Part shown: piece after piece, positions 6,393-13,370 of the stretch
How the letters are laid out: each line of letters opens with the position of its first letter
Numbering within the stretch: position 1 is the stretch's first letter
Assembly: GCF_025821665.1 (NCBI RefSeq)
Contig: NZ_JACKSJ010000231.1
Span: forward strand, 1-35,844
Reading direction: 5' to 3'
Length of the DNA stretch: 35,844 nucleotides
From: [Mycobacterium] manitobense
GTDB taxonomy: Bacteria; Actinomycetota; Actinomycetes; Mycobacteriales; Mycobacteriaceae
Program-made: the position numbers and the translations under genes
The notes under the pieces: model-generated
The model's database searches: none
The model's input: only the letters and a program-made list of their open reading frames with translations
What the model was told of the DNA's origin: nothing

Positions 6393-8354
6393 ATGGCCGT
6401 CACTGTTGAGATGCCCGCACTCGGTGAGAGCGTCACCGAGGGGACCGTCACCCGCTGGCTCAAACAAGAGGGTGACACCGTCGAACAGGACGAGCCGTTA
6501 CTCGAGGTCTCCACCGACAAGGTGGACACGGAGATCCCGTCGCCGGCCGCGGGTGTGCTGAAGAAGATCGTCGCGCAGGAGGACGACACGGTCGAGGTGG
6601 GCGGCGAGCTCGCGGTGATCGGCGACGCCGAAGACGATGACGATGACGACGAGGGCGGGTCATCGGATTCCGGCGACGAGGACTCCGCCGACTCGGCCGA
6701 CTCCGGCGACGATGAGCCCGCCGCGGAGGAAGAGCCGGCCGAGGAGCCTGAGGCGCCCGAGGAGTCGGCCGAGGAAGCCGAGGAAGCCGAGGAAGCCGAG
6801 GACGAGGATTCCGGCGACTCGGATGAGTCCGAGGAGTCAGAGGAGGACGAGCCGGAACCCGAGTCGAAGCCGGCCGCCAAGTCGTCGAAGTCGTCCGGAT
6901 CGGCGACGCCCGTCGTCATGCCCGAACTCGGTGAGTCCGTCACCGAGGGCACCGTCACCCGCTGGCTCAAGAAGGTCGGCGACAGCGTCGAGGTGGACGA
7001 GCCGCTGCTCGAGGTCTCGACCGACAAGGTCGACACCGAGATCCCGTCGCCCGTGGCGGGCACGCTGGTGTCCATCACCGCCGAGGAGGACGACACCGTC
7101 GAGGTGGGTGGTGAGCTGGCGAAGATCGGCGACGCCGATGCCGAGGCGTCCGACGAGCCCGAACCAGAACCGGAACCCGAGCCCGAGCCCGAACCGGAGC
7201 CTGAGCCCGAAGAGAAGCCGGAGCCCGAGCAGGAGAAGAAGCCGGAACCCGAGCCTGAGCCGGAAGAGAAGCCCGAGCCCAAGCAGGAGAAGAAGCCGGA
7301 GAAGAAACCGGAACCCGAGCAGGAGTCCAAGCCCGAGCCCAAGCAGGAAAAGAAGTCCGAGCCCGAGCAGGACGGCGAGGCGTCGTCGGACGGCGCACCC
7401 TACGTCACCCCGCTGGTGCGCAAGCTGGCCGCGGAGAACGACGTCGACCTGTCGTCGGTGAAGGGCACCGGGGTGGGCGGCCGCATCCGCAAGCAGGACG
7501 TGCTCGCCGCCGCGGAGGCCAAGAAGGCGCCGAAGTCCGGCACCGAGGAGGCCGCCGAGGCGCCGTCCAAGGCTCCGGCCGCGGCGATGGCAGGCGCCGA
7601 CGCCAACGCCGCCGACGCGCCGCTGGCCCACCTGCGCGGTACCACGCAGAAGGCCACCCGGATCCGTCAGTTGACGGCCAAGAAGACGCGCGAATCCCTG
7701 CAGGCGACAGCGCAATTGACGCAGACCCACGAGGTCGACATGACCAGGATCGTGGCGCTGCGGGCGCGGGCGAAGAAGGACTTCGCCGAGCGTGAGGGCG
7801 TCAACCTCACGTACCTGCCGTTCATCGCCCGCGCGGTGATCGACGCGCTCAAGCAGCATCCGAACGTCAACGCCAGCTACAACGAGGACACCAAGGAGAT
7901 CACCTACTACGACGCCGAGCACCTCGGCTTCGCGGTGGACACCGAGCAGGGCCTGCTGTCCCCGGTGGTCAAGAACGCCGGCGATCTGTCGCTGGCCGGA
8001 CTGGCCAGGGCCATCCACGACATCGCCGCGCGCGCTCGCTCCGGTGACCTCAAGCCCGGCGATCTGTCGGGCGGCACGTTCACGATCACCAACATCGGCA
8101 GCCAGGGCGCGTTGTTCGACACCCCGATCCTCGTGCCGCCGCAGGCGGCGATGCTGGGCACCGGGGCGATCGTCAAGCGGCCGCGGGTGATCGTCGACGA
8201 GTTCGGCAACGAGTCGATCGGTGTGCGCTCGGTGAGCTACCTCCCGCTGACCTACGACCACCGGTTGATCGACGGCGCGGACGCCGGCCGGTTCCTGACC
8301 ACCATCAAGCGTCGCCTCGAGGACGGCGCGTTCGAGGCTGACCTCGGCCTCTAG
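6393..8354 (+). CDS. dlaT: Dihydrolipoamide acyltransferase, E2 subunit (DlaT/SucB type) with two lipoyl domains
   Basis: This is the E2 core of 2-oxoacid dehydrogenase complexes. In M. tuberculosis DlaT serves pyruvate dehydrogenase and also the AhpC/AhpD peroxidase system. The protein has 653 residues. Lipoyl domain 1 spans about 1-76 with lipoyl-lysine K43 (STDKVDTEI), and lipoyl domain 2 spans about 174-247 with K212 in the same motif. The peripheral subunit-binding domain spans about 336-375 (VTPLVRKLAAENDVDL). The acyltransferase domain spans about 415-653 with the catalytic DHRLIDG motif (H623, D627). The linkers are unusual: one is an Asp/Glu/Ser run after domain 1, the other an EP/EK-rich stretch of about 70 residues after domain 2. 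AAGGAG precedes the ATG at 6393. lipB and lipA, which supply lipoate, lie just downstream. Confidence 0.95.
   Translation: MAVTVEMPALGESVTEGTVTRWLKQEGDTVEQDEPLLEVSTDKVDTEIPSPAAGVLKKIVAQEDDTVEVGGELAVIGDAEDDDDDDEGGSSDSGDEDSADSADSGDDEPAAEEEPAEEPEAPEESAEEAEEAEEAEDEDSGDSDESEESEEDEPEPESKPAAKSSKSSGSATPVVMPELGESVTEGTVTRWLKKVGDSVEVDEPLLEVSTDKVDTEIPSPVAGTLVSITAEEDDTVEVGGELAKIGDADAEASDEPEPEPEPEPEPEPEPEPEEKPEPEQEKKPEPEPEPEEKPEPKQEKKPEKKPEPEQESKPEPKQEKKSEPEQDGEASSDGAPYVTPLVRKLAAENDVDLSSVKGTGVGGRIRKQDVLAAAEAKKAPKSGTEEAAEAPSKAPAAAMAGADANAADAPLAHLRGTTQKATRIRQLTAKKTRESLQATAQLTQTHEVDMTRIVALRARAKKDFAEREGVNLTYLPFIARAVIDALKQHPNVNASYNEDTKEITYYDAEHLGFAVDTEQGLLSPVVKNAGDLSLAGLARAIHDIAARARSGDLKPGDLSGGTFTITNIGSQGALFDTPILVPPQAAMLGTGAIVKRPRVIVDEFGNESIGVRSVSYLPLTYDHRLIDGADAGRFLTTIKRRLEDGAFEADLGL
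6622..6870 (+). repeat. Acidic low-complexity linker in dlaT
   Basis: The sequence encodes almost only Asp, Glu, Ser, Ala and Pro between the two lipoyl domains. It includes a short array of GAGGAAGCC units around 6770-6800. Net charge is strongly negative. Confidence 0.85.
7159..7374 (+). repeat. Glu-Pro / Glu-Lys repeat linker in dlaT
   Basis: Degenerate GAGCCC/GAACCG hexamers encode a run of EP dipeptides that shifts into KPEPEQEKKPEP-type units, about 70 residues in all, between lipoyl domain 2 and the subunit-binding domain. EP-rich runs form stiff extended rods. The DNA is nearly periodic at six bases and could slip. Confidence 0.88.
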
Positions 8355-8372
8355 AAGGGCAGCCAACCCCCA

Positions 8373-9281
8373 GTGTCGGACTCTGTCATCGCAATTGCGG
8401 GATCCTCAGGTCTGATCGGCTCGGCGCTGGTCTCGGCGCTGCGGGCCGCCGACCACCGGGTGATCCGGATCGTGCGGCGTGCGCCGTCGAACGCCGACGA
8501 GCTGTTCTGGAATCCCGACGCGGGCGAATTCGACGCCGGTGCGCTGCGCGGCGTCGACGCCGTGGTGAACCTGTGCGGTGTCGGAGTCGGCGACAAGCGG
8601 TGGTCGGGCGCGTTCAAGCAGAGCCTGCGCGACAGCCGCATCGCCCCCACCGATGTGCTGGCGGGTGCTGTCGTCGAGGCGGGGGTGCCGGTACTGGTCA
8701 ACGCCAGCGCGGTCGGCTACTACGGCGACACCCGCGACCGCGTCGCCGATGAGTCCGCGCCGTCGGGTGAGGGGTTCCTGGCGCAGCTGTGCCGAGACTG
8801 GGAGGCGGCGACCGCGCCGGCGGCACAGGACGGTGCGCGCGTCGTGCTGGCACGCACCGGCCTGGTGCTGGCGCCCTCGGGCGGCCTGTTCGGCCGGTTG
8901 CGGCCGCTGTTCTCACTCGGAGTCGGCGCCCGCCTGGGCAACGGGCGCCAGTACATGGCGTGGATCAGCCTCGAGGACGAGGTGCGGGCGCTGCTGTTCG
9001 CGATCTTCGACGGTCAGCTGTCCGGCCCGGTGAACATGGCGGGGCCGGCGCCGGTCACCAATGCCGAGTTCACCGCGGCGATGGGCCGGGCGGTCAACCG
9101 GCCGACGCCGCTGATGGTGCCGGGATTCGCGTTGCGCACCGTGTTCGGCGAGTTCGCCGACGAGGGTCTTCTCGCCGGCCAACGGGTGATCCCGGCCGCC
9201 CTGGAGCGGGCAGGATTCGTGTTCCACCACAACACCGTCGGTGAGGCGCTGGCCTACGCGACGCGCAGCCGGGACGAGTAG
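8373..9281 (+). CDS. TIGR01777-family NAD(P)-dependent epimerase/dehydratase-like protein (Rv2216 type)
   Basis: This 302-residue protein is a member of the extended SDR superfamily of the YfcH/SulA-like group. The N-terminal nucleotide-binding loop is GSSGLIGSAL (about residues 8-17). The conserved middle motifs are VVNLCGVGVGDKRW and VNASAVGYYGD, and the C-terminal DUF1731-like region ends around PAALERAGFVFHH. The substrate is unknown for this family. The GTG start lies 18 bp after the dlaT stop, with AGAAGGG at 8353-8359 serving as a distant ribosome site, so it is probably in the dlaT operon, the same arrangement as Rv2215-Rv2216. Confidence 0.92.
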   Translation: MSDSVIAIAGSSGLIGSALVSALRAADHRVIRIVRRAPSNADELFWNPDAGEFDAGALRGVDAVVNLCGVGVGDKRWSGAFKQSLRDSRIAPTDVLAGAVVEAGVPVLVNASAVGYYGDTRDRVADESAPSGEGFLAQLCRDWEAATAPAAQDGARVVLARTGLVLAPSGGLFGRLRPLFSLGVGARLGNGRQYMAWISLEDEVRALLFAIFDGQLSGPVNMAGPAPVTNAEFTAAMGRAVNRPTPLMVPGFALRTVFGEFADEGLLAGQRVIPAALERAGFVFHHNTVGEALAYATRSRDE

Positions 9282-9292
9282 TCGCCGCCGAG

Positions 9293-9298
9293 TACCTT
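9293..9298 (+). promoter_or_regulatory. Putative -10 element for leaderless lipB
   Basis: TACCTT ends seven bases before the lipB ATG at 9306. There is no Shine-Dalgarno. The spacing fits a mycobacterial leaderless promoter within the 24-bp gap after the Rv2216-like gene. Confidence 0.5.
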
Positions 9299-9305
9299 GG
9301 TGCAC

Positions 9306-10004
9306 ATGGAGGCCTCCATCCGCTCGGGAGCCGCGCCGATCGACGTACGCCGGCTCGGCACCGTCGACTACCTCGACGCCTGGCAGCTGCAGCGCGAGGC
9401 TGCCGAGGCGCGTATCGCCGGCGGGCCCGACACGCTGCTGCTGCTCGAGCATCCGCCGGTCTACACCGCGGGCAGGCGCACCGAACCGCACGAACGGCCG
9501 ATGGACGGCACCCCGGTCGTCGACACCGACCGCGGCGGCAAGATCACCTGGCACGGTCCCGGGCAGTTGGTCGGGTATCCGATCGTCAGGCTGGCCGAGC
9601 CGTTGGACGTGGTCAACTTCGTCCGCCGCCTCGAGGAGGCGTTGATCGCCGTCTGCGCCGACCTCGGCCTGGCCACCACCCGGGTGCCGGGGCGGTCCGG
9701 GGTCTGGCTGCCGGCCGACGGACCGCGGCCCGCGCGCAAGATCGGCGCGATCGGCATCCGGGTGGCACGCGCGACCACCCTGCACGGTTTCGCGCTGAAC
9801 TGCGACTGCGACCTGACCGCCTACCGCAGCATCGTGCCGTGCGGGATCGCCGACGCCGGGGTGACGTCACTGACCGCCGAACTGGGCCGACACGTCGGAG
9901 TCGACGACGTGATCGGGCCGGTGACCGCTGCGGTGTGCGACGCGCTGGACGGCAGGCTCGCGGTCGGTGCGGCGGGCGCACCGGGCGTAGCATCGATGCA
10001 GTGA
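9306..10004 (+). CDS. lipB: Octanoyl-[acyl carrier protein] transferase (lipoate synthesis)
   Basis: LipB moves the octanoyl chain from acyl carrier protein onto the target lysine of lipoyl domains, such as the two in DlaT. The protein has 232 residues. The RGGKITWHGPGQLVGYPI signature is at about residues 77-94. The catalytic dyad of the M. tuberculosis enzyme (K142, C176) corresponds to K145 in ARKIGAIG and C179 in IVPCGIAD. The ATG at 9306 gives MEASIRS, matching the family start; a TTG three codons earlier is less likely. The TGA stop overlaps the lipA GTG (GTGA at 10001-10004), so translation is probably coupled. Confidence 0.96.
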   Translation: MEASIRSGAAPIDVRRLGTVDYLDAWQLQREAAEARIAGGPDTLLLLEHPPVYTAGRRTEPHERPMDGTPVVDTDRGGKITWHGPGQLVGYPIVRLAEPLDVVNFVRRLEEALIAVCADLGLATTRVPGRSGVWLPADGPRPARKIGAIGIRVARATTLHGFALNCDCDLTAYRSIVPCGIADAGVTSLTAELGRHVGVDDVIGPVTAAVCDALDGRLAVGAAGAPGVASMQ

Positions 10005-10945
10005 CGATCGCTCCCGACGGCCGCAAGCTCCTGCGTCTGGAAGTCCGCAATGCCCAGACGCCGATCGAACGCAAACCCCCGTGGATCAAGACGCGCGCGA
10101 AGATGGGCCCGGAGTACAAGGAGCTCAAGAGCCTCGTCCGCCGCGAGGGCCTGCACACCGTCTGCGAAGAGGCCGGCTGCCCCAACATCTTCGAATGCTG
10201 GGAGGACCGCGAGGCCACCTTCCTGATCGGTGGCGAGCAGTGCACGCGGCGCTGCGACTTCTGCCAGATCGACACGGGTAAGCCCGCCGATCTCGACCGC
10301 GACGAACCCCGCCGCGTCGCCGAGAGCGTGCTGGCGATGGGTCTGCGGTACTCGACCGTCACCGGTGTGGCCCGCGACGACCTGCCCGACGGCGGCGCCT
10401 GGCTCTACGCCGAGACGGTCCGCCAGATCAAGCAGCTCAATCCCAACACCGGCGTCGAACTGCTGATCCCCGACTTCAACGGCGATCCCGAACAGCTCCG
10501 CGAGGTCTTCGAGTCGCGACCGGAAGTGTTGGCGCACAACGTCGAGACGGTGCCGCGCATCTTCAAGCGGATCCGTCCGGCGTTCCGCTACGACCGCAGC
10601 CTCGCCGTCCTGACGTCGGCCCGGGCTGCCGGCCTGGTCACCAAGAGCAACCTGATCCTCGGCATGGGCGAGACGCCCGAGGAGGTGCGCACCGCACTGG
10701 TCGACCTGCACGAGGCGGGCTGCGACATCGTGACGATCACCCAGTACCTGCGGCCGTCGCTGCGCCACCATCCGGTCGAGCGCTGGGTCAGGCCGGAGGA
10801 GTTCGTCGAGCATCAGCAGTTCGCCGAGGGTGTCGGCTTCGCCGGGGTGCTGGCCGGTCCGCTGGTGCGGTCGTCGTATCGCGCCGGTCGGCTCTACACA
10901 CAGGCGAAGAGCCTGCGGACGGCCGAATGCCCACCCGTATCCTGA
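10001..10945 (+). CDS. lipA: Lipoyl synthase (radical SAM)
   Basis: LipA inserts two sulphur atoms into protein-bound octanoyl groups to complete lipoate. It has 314 residues. The auxiliary [4Fe-4S] cluster cysteines are C55, C60 and C66 (CEEAGCPNIFEC). The radical SAM cysteines are C81, C85 and C88 (CTRRCDFCQ). The C-terminal RSSYRAG motif supplies the conserved serine that ligates the auxiliary cluster. The start GTG at 10001 overlaps the lipB stop and gives TIAPDGRKLLRLEVRN, which aligns with the family. The longer open frame upstream is only the other frame of lipB. lipA follows lipB, as in other mycobacteria. Confidence 0.97.
   Translation: MTIAPDGRKLLRLEVRNAQTPIERKPPWIKTRAKMGPEYKELKSLVRREGLHTVCEEAGCPNIFECWEDREATFLIGGEQCTRRCDFCQIDTGKPADLDRDEPRRVAESVLAMGLRYSTVTGVARDDLPDGGAWLYAETVRQIKQLNPNTGVELLIPDFNGDPEQLREVFESRPEVLAHNVETVPRIFKRIRPAFRYDRSLAVLTSARAAGLVTKSNLILGMGETPEEVRTALVDLHEAGCDIVTITQYLRPSLRHHPVERWVRPEEFVEHQQFAEGVGFAGVLAGPLVRSSYRAGRLYTQAKSLRTAECPPVS
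10938..10943 (+). promoter_or_regulatory. Putative -10 element for leaderless Rv2219-like gene
   Basis: TATCCT, inside the last codons of lipA, is followed by six bases and the ATG at 10950. No ribosome site is visible. This could be an internal promoter that decouples the gene from lipA. Confidence 0.45.
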
Positions 10946-10949
10946 TGTG

Positions 10950-11702
10950 ATGGCGAAATCGCGCGACACAGCCGCTACCAAGGCCGCCAAGGCGGAGGCG
11001 AAGGCAGCCCGCAAGGCCGCGTCCAAGCAGCGCCGCAGCCAGCTGTGGCAGGCGTTCCAGATCCAGCGCAAAGAGGACAAGCGGCTGCTGCCGTACATGA
11101 TCGGTGCATTCGTGCTGATCGTGGCGGCGTCGGTGACGGTCGGCGTGCTCGTCGGCGGGTTCACCACCTACACGCTGATCCCGCTCGGTGTGCTGCTGGG
11201 CGCCCTGGTGGCGTTCATCATCTTCGGCCGTCGCGCGCAGAAGTCGGTGTACCGCAAGGCCGAGGGCCAGACAGGCGCGGCCGCGTGGGCGCTGGACAAC
11301 CTGCGCGGCAAGTGGCGGGTGACGCCGGGCGTCGCGGCGACGGGCAACTTCGACGCCGTGCACCGGGTGATCGGCCGGCCGGGCGTGATCTTCGTCGCCG
11401 AGGGCTCGCCGGGCAGGCTCAAGCCGCTGCTCGCCCAGGAGAAGAAGCGCACCGCCCGCCTGATCGGCGACACCCCGATCTACGACATCATCGTCGGCAA
11501 CGGCGAGGGTGAGGTGCCGCTGTCCAAGCTGGAACGCCACCTGACCAAGCTGCCCGCCAACATCACCGTCAAGCAGATGGACTCGCTGGAATCCAAGCTG
11601 GCGGCGCTGGGCACCAAGATCGGACCGGCGGCGATGCCGAAGGGCCCGTTGCCCGCACAGGCGAAGATGCGCGGCGTGCAGCGCACCGTCCGCAGGCGCT
11701 AG
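10950..11702 (+). CDS. DUF4191 membrane protein (Rv2219 type)
   Basis: This conserved actinobacterial membrane protein has 250 residues, the length I recall for M. tuberculosis Rv2219. Residues 1-48 are very basic (Lys/Arg/Ala-rich). Two membrane helices lie close together at about 50-70 (MIGAFVLIVAASVTVGVLV) and about 73-95 (YTLIPLGVLLGALVAFIIFG). The remaining C-terminal domain of about 150 residues is predicted to be cytosolic and ends in QAKMRGVQRTVRRR. The function is not known. The ATG lies four bases after the lipA stop. Its position after lipA is conserved in mycobacteria, which hints at a link with lipoate metabolism, but I see no direct evidence. Confidence 0.92.
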   Translation: MAKSRDTAATKAAKAEAKAARKAASKQRRSQLWQAFQIQRKEDKRLLPYMIGAFVLIVAASVTVGVLVGGFTTYTLIPLGVLLGALVAFIIFGRRAQKSVYRKAEGQTGAAAWALDNLRGKWRVTPGVAATGNFDAVHRVIGRPGVIFVAEGSPGRLKPLLAQEKKRTARLIGDTPIYDIIVGNGEGEVPLSKLERHLTKLPANITVKQMDSLESKLAALGTKIGPAAMPKGPLPAQAKMRGVQRTVRRR

Positions 11703-11715
11703 CTGTAGTCGGCGC

Positions 11716-11775
11716 GCCGAACGTGAGCTCTTGTTCGAGTTCCGGCCGGAATTTCGAACACAAGTTCACGCTCGG
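11716..11775. repeat. 60-nt foldback repeat, copy A (left of the DUF559 gene)
   Basis: The segment begins GCCGAACGTGAGCT and ends TCACGCTCGG. It folds on itself along almost its full length: the outer arms differ by two mismatches and one bulge, and TTCCGGCCGGAA is a perfect 12-bp palindrome at its centre. It aligns without gaps to copy B at 12666-12725 in the same orientation (48 of 60 positions by hand count). It starts 13 bp after the Rv2219-like stop, so it may also terminate transcription, although no T-tract follows. Confidence 0.8.
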
Positions 11776-11813
11776 GAATGGAACCGACCGGGTGCTGCCG
11801 CCGTCGTAGGTGA

Positions 11814-12676
11814 GTGGAGTGGCCCTTCCTCGGCACCGAGGCCCTCGCGGCCGGCACGGTCAACAGGTACCTGTTGTCCACTCGACACGACGCGATGTTT
11901 CGCAACGTGTACGTGCCGAGAGGACAGGCGGTCACGGCCGCCGACAAAGCGGTCGGCGCGTGGCTCTGGTCGGGCAGACGCGCCACTGTTGCGGGACTTT
12001 CGGCCGCGGCGCTGCACGGTGCCAAGTGGATCGACGCCACACTGCCCGCCGAGCTCAATCAATCCAGTCGGCACAAGACCACAGACATCCGCCTACACAG
12101 TGACGCCCTGGCCGACGATGAGATCTGCCAGGCCCGCGGGGTTCCCGCGACCACGCCCGCCCGGACGGCGTTCGACCTCGGCCGCCGGCAGGGCTTGACG
12201 ATGGCCGTTGTTCGCATCGATGCGCTGAGGCAGGCGACCCGGCTCGCCGCCGGCGACGTCGAAGCACTCGTCGAACGTCATCGTGGCGCTCGCGGCATCG
12301 TGCAGTTGCGCGAGGCACTCGCTCTGTCGGACGCCGGAGCCGAGTCCCCGCAGGAGACGCGTACGCGTCTGGGCTCACTGCCGCCGGACTCCGGCCGACC
12401 CACACACAGATCGAGGTCTTAGACCACTACGAGTTCGTAGGACGCATCGACATGGGCTACCTCAGGTGGAAGGTCGGCGTCGAGTACGACGGGCCGCAAC
12501 ACTGGACGGACCCGTCCATCCGCAACCGCGACCTCGAGCGGCGGGCCCGATTATCGGCACTGGGCTGGCGCATCGTCCACGTCAACGCCGAGATGCTGCG
12601 GTACCGGCCGGCTGTCATCGTCGGCCGGACCGAGGCGGCCCTACGGGACGCGGGCGCCGCCGCGTGCCGAACGTGA
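11814..12676 (+). pseudogene. DUF559-domain protein (Vsr-like nuclease fold) with AbiEi-like N-terminus, frameshifted
   Basis: The N-terminal part (11814 to about 12371, starting MEWPFLGTEALAAG) and the C-terminal part (about 12371-12676, with VGVEYDGPQHW) belong to one protein but lie in different frames. The first frame runs through ESPQETRTRLG and then degenerates. The other frame continues with AAGLRPTHTQIEVLDHYEF. One missing G in the GGG at 12371-12373 explains the break. Intact, it would have about 287 residues: an antitoxin-like winged-helix N-terminus, then a DUF559 domain of the PD-(D/E)XK/Vsr type (E-Y-D-G-x-x-H and GWRIVHVNAEML). The alternatives are a sequencing error or programmed slippage. 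The TGA stop lies inside repeat copy B. I do not recall this gene from the equivalent M. tuberculosis locus. Confidence 0.8.
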
Positions 12677-12725
12677 GCTTGTGATCGCGATCCGACGAGA
12701 ATCTCGAACACAAGCTCACACTCAG
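12666..12725. repeat. 60-nt foldback repeat, copy B (right of the DUF559 gene)
   Basis: This is a direct repeat of copy A (11716-11775), ungapped and about 80% identical. It contains a perfect 11-bp inverted repeat, GTGAGCTTGTG (12673-12683) and CACAAGCTCAC (12709-12719), with a 25-nt loop. The stop codons of both flanking convergent genes lie in it: TGA of the DUF559 gene at 12674-12676 and TCA (minus-strand TGA) of the RDD gene at 12722-12724. It may act as a two-way terminator, but there is no T-tract. Confidence 0.82.
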
Positions 12726-13210
12726 CGTCTGACCACCGCGGTCTTCGTCGCGAGGTCCTGCAGACCGCGCAGGTCGCTGTCGGTGAACAGGGCCGGGATG
12801 ATCAGCGTGATCAGCAGTCCGCGCACCGCGGCGCGGCCGGCACCGACGTGCAGGCGGCCGTCGACGGGCACCACCTGCAGTCCGAGGGCGTACTGGCCGG
12901 GTGTGAAACCGAACAGGCGCACGGACAACACACCGAGCACGAACCAGACCAGCAGCACGGCGGTGGACAGCATGGCGAGCGACACCCATCCGAACGCCAT
13001 GGCCAGCCCGGCCAGCCCGTAGGCGATCAGCCAGTCGACGATCAGTGCGGCGATGCGGCGGCCGAAGCGGGCGAGGGATCCGGGGCCGCGTTCCGGCATG
13101 CCCAGCCGGTGGCCGGGATAGTCATTCGGCCTCTCACCGGGGGCGCTGCCCTGTGAGCGGTCCGGACCGGACAGCCACGATCCGAGGCGGGAACCGGGGT
13201 CGCGGGCCAT
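12722..13210 (-). CDS. RDD-family membrane protein (Rv2219A type)
   Basis: This small membrane protein has 162 residues. Residues 1-48 are hydrophilic and rich in Gly, Pro and Arg. The RDD domain starts at ARFGRRIAALIVDWLIAYG (about residues 47-65), with the diagnostic Arg-Asp pair of the first helix (here R and D in RRIAALIVDW). Further membrane helices follow at about 62-95, and GFTPGQYALGLQVV closes the domain. The function of RDD proteins is mostly unknown; some have been linked to ion transport. A TATGCT hexamer ends six bases before the ATG at 13210. The gene is divergent from glnA1, as I recall Rv2219A being next to glnA1 in M. tuberculosis. Confidence 0.88.
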   Translation of the reverse strand: MARDPGSRLGSWLSGPDRSQGSAPGERPNDYPGHRLGMPERGPGSLARFGRRIAALIVDWLIAYGLAGLAMAFGWVSLAMLSTAVLLVWFVLGVLSVRLFGFTPGQYALGLQVVPVDGRLHVGAGRAAVRGLLITLIIPALFTDSDLRGLQDLATKTAVVRR

Positions 13211-13216
13211 GATCTC

Positions 13217-13222
13217 AGCATA
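13217..13222 (-). promoter_or_regulatory. Putative -10 element for leaderless RDD gene
   Basis: On the minus strand TATGCT is followed by six bases (GAGATC) and the ATG at 13210. There is no clear Shine-Dalgarno, so a leaderless transcript is likely. Confidence 0.55.
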
Positions 13223-13282
13223 GGCTCGCCCCTGACACGCGCCGCGAGGCCGCCGGCCGTCGCGAGTGCGCGGTGTGATTGC

Positions 13283-13298
13283 GTAACTTCGGCGCAAC
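13283..13298 (+). promoter_or_regulatory. GlnR-like operator upstream of glnA1
   Basis: GTAAC-TTCGGC-GCAAC fits the actinobacterial GlnR consensus (GTNAC-n6-GNAAC; core AC-n9-AC) at every conserved position. It is centred 80 bp upstream of the glnA1 start codon. GlnR is the nitrogen regulator of mycobacteria and glnA1 is a known target in M. smegmatis. A weaker AC-n9-AC match lies at 13339-13351, next to the ribosome site, and is less convincing. Confidence 0.6.
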
Positions 13299-13370
13299 AT
13301 GCGGTTGATGACCGTGCAACATCGTGTCCCTAGCGTCAACGCGCGGGTTACCAGTGAAGGAGAGAACCTA

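Noticed and set aside
6161..7342. Minus-strand frame coding for long Ser/Gly runs opposite dlaT
   Set aside because: It is the antisense image of the Glu/Pro-rich linkers of DlaT, with no independent start signals.
7159..7374. Short-period repeats that might suggest a CRISPR-like array
   Set aside because: The units are degenerate hexamers without spacers and code in frame for an EP/EK linker of DlaT.
11731..12198. Plus-strand frame starting inside repeat copy A
   Set aside because: It is an out-of-frame shadow of the DUF559 N-terminal coding region, which starts at 11814.
13304..13336. TTGATG and TAGCGT as a sigma-A promoter for glnA1
   Set aside because: The spacer is 20 bp, too long for a standard promoter, so I did not annotate it.
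13339..13351. Second AC-n9-AC match in the glnA1 leader
   Set aside because: It lies just before the ribosome site, lacks the flanking GlnR consensus bases, and is probably fortuitous.
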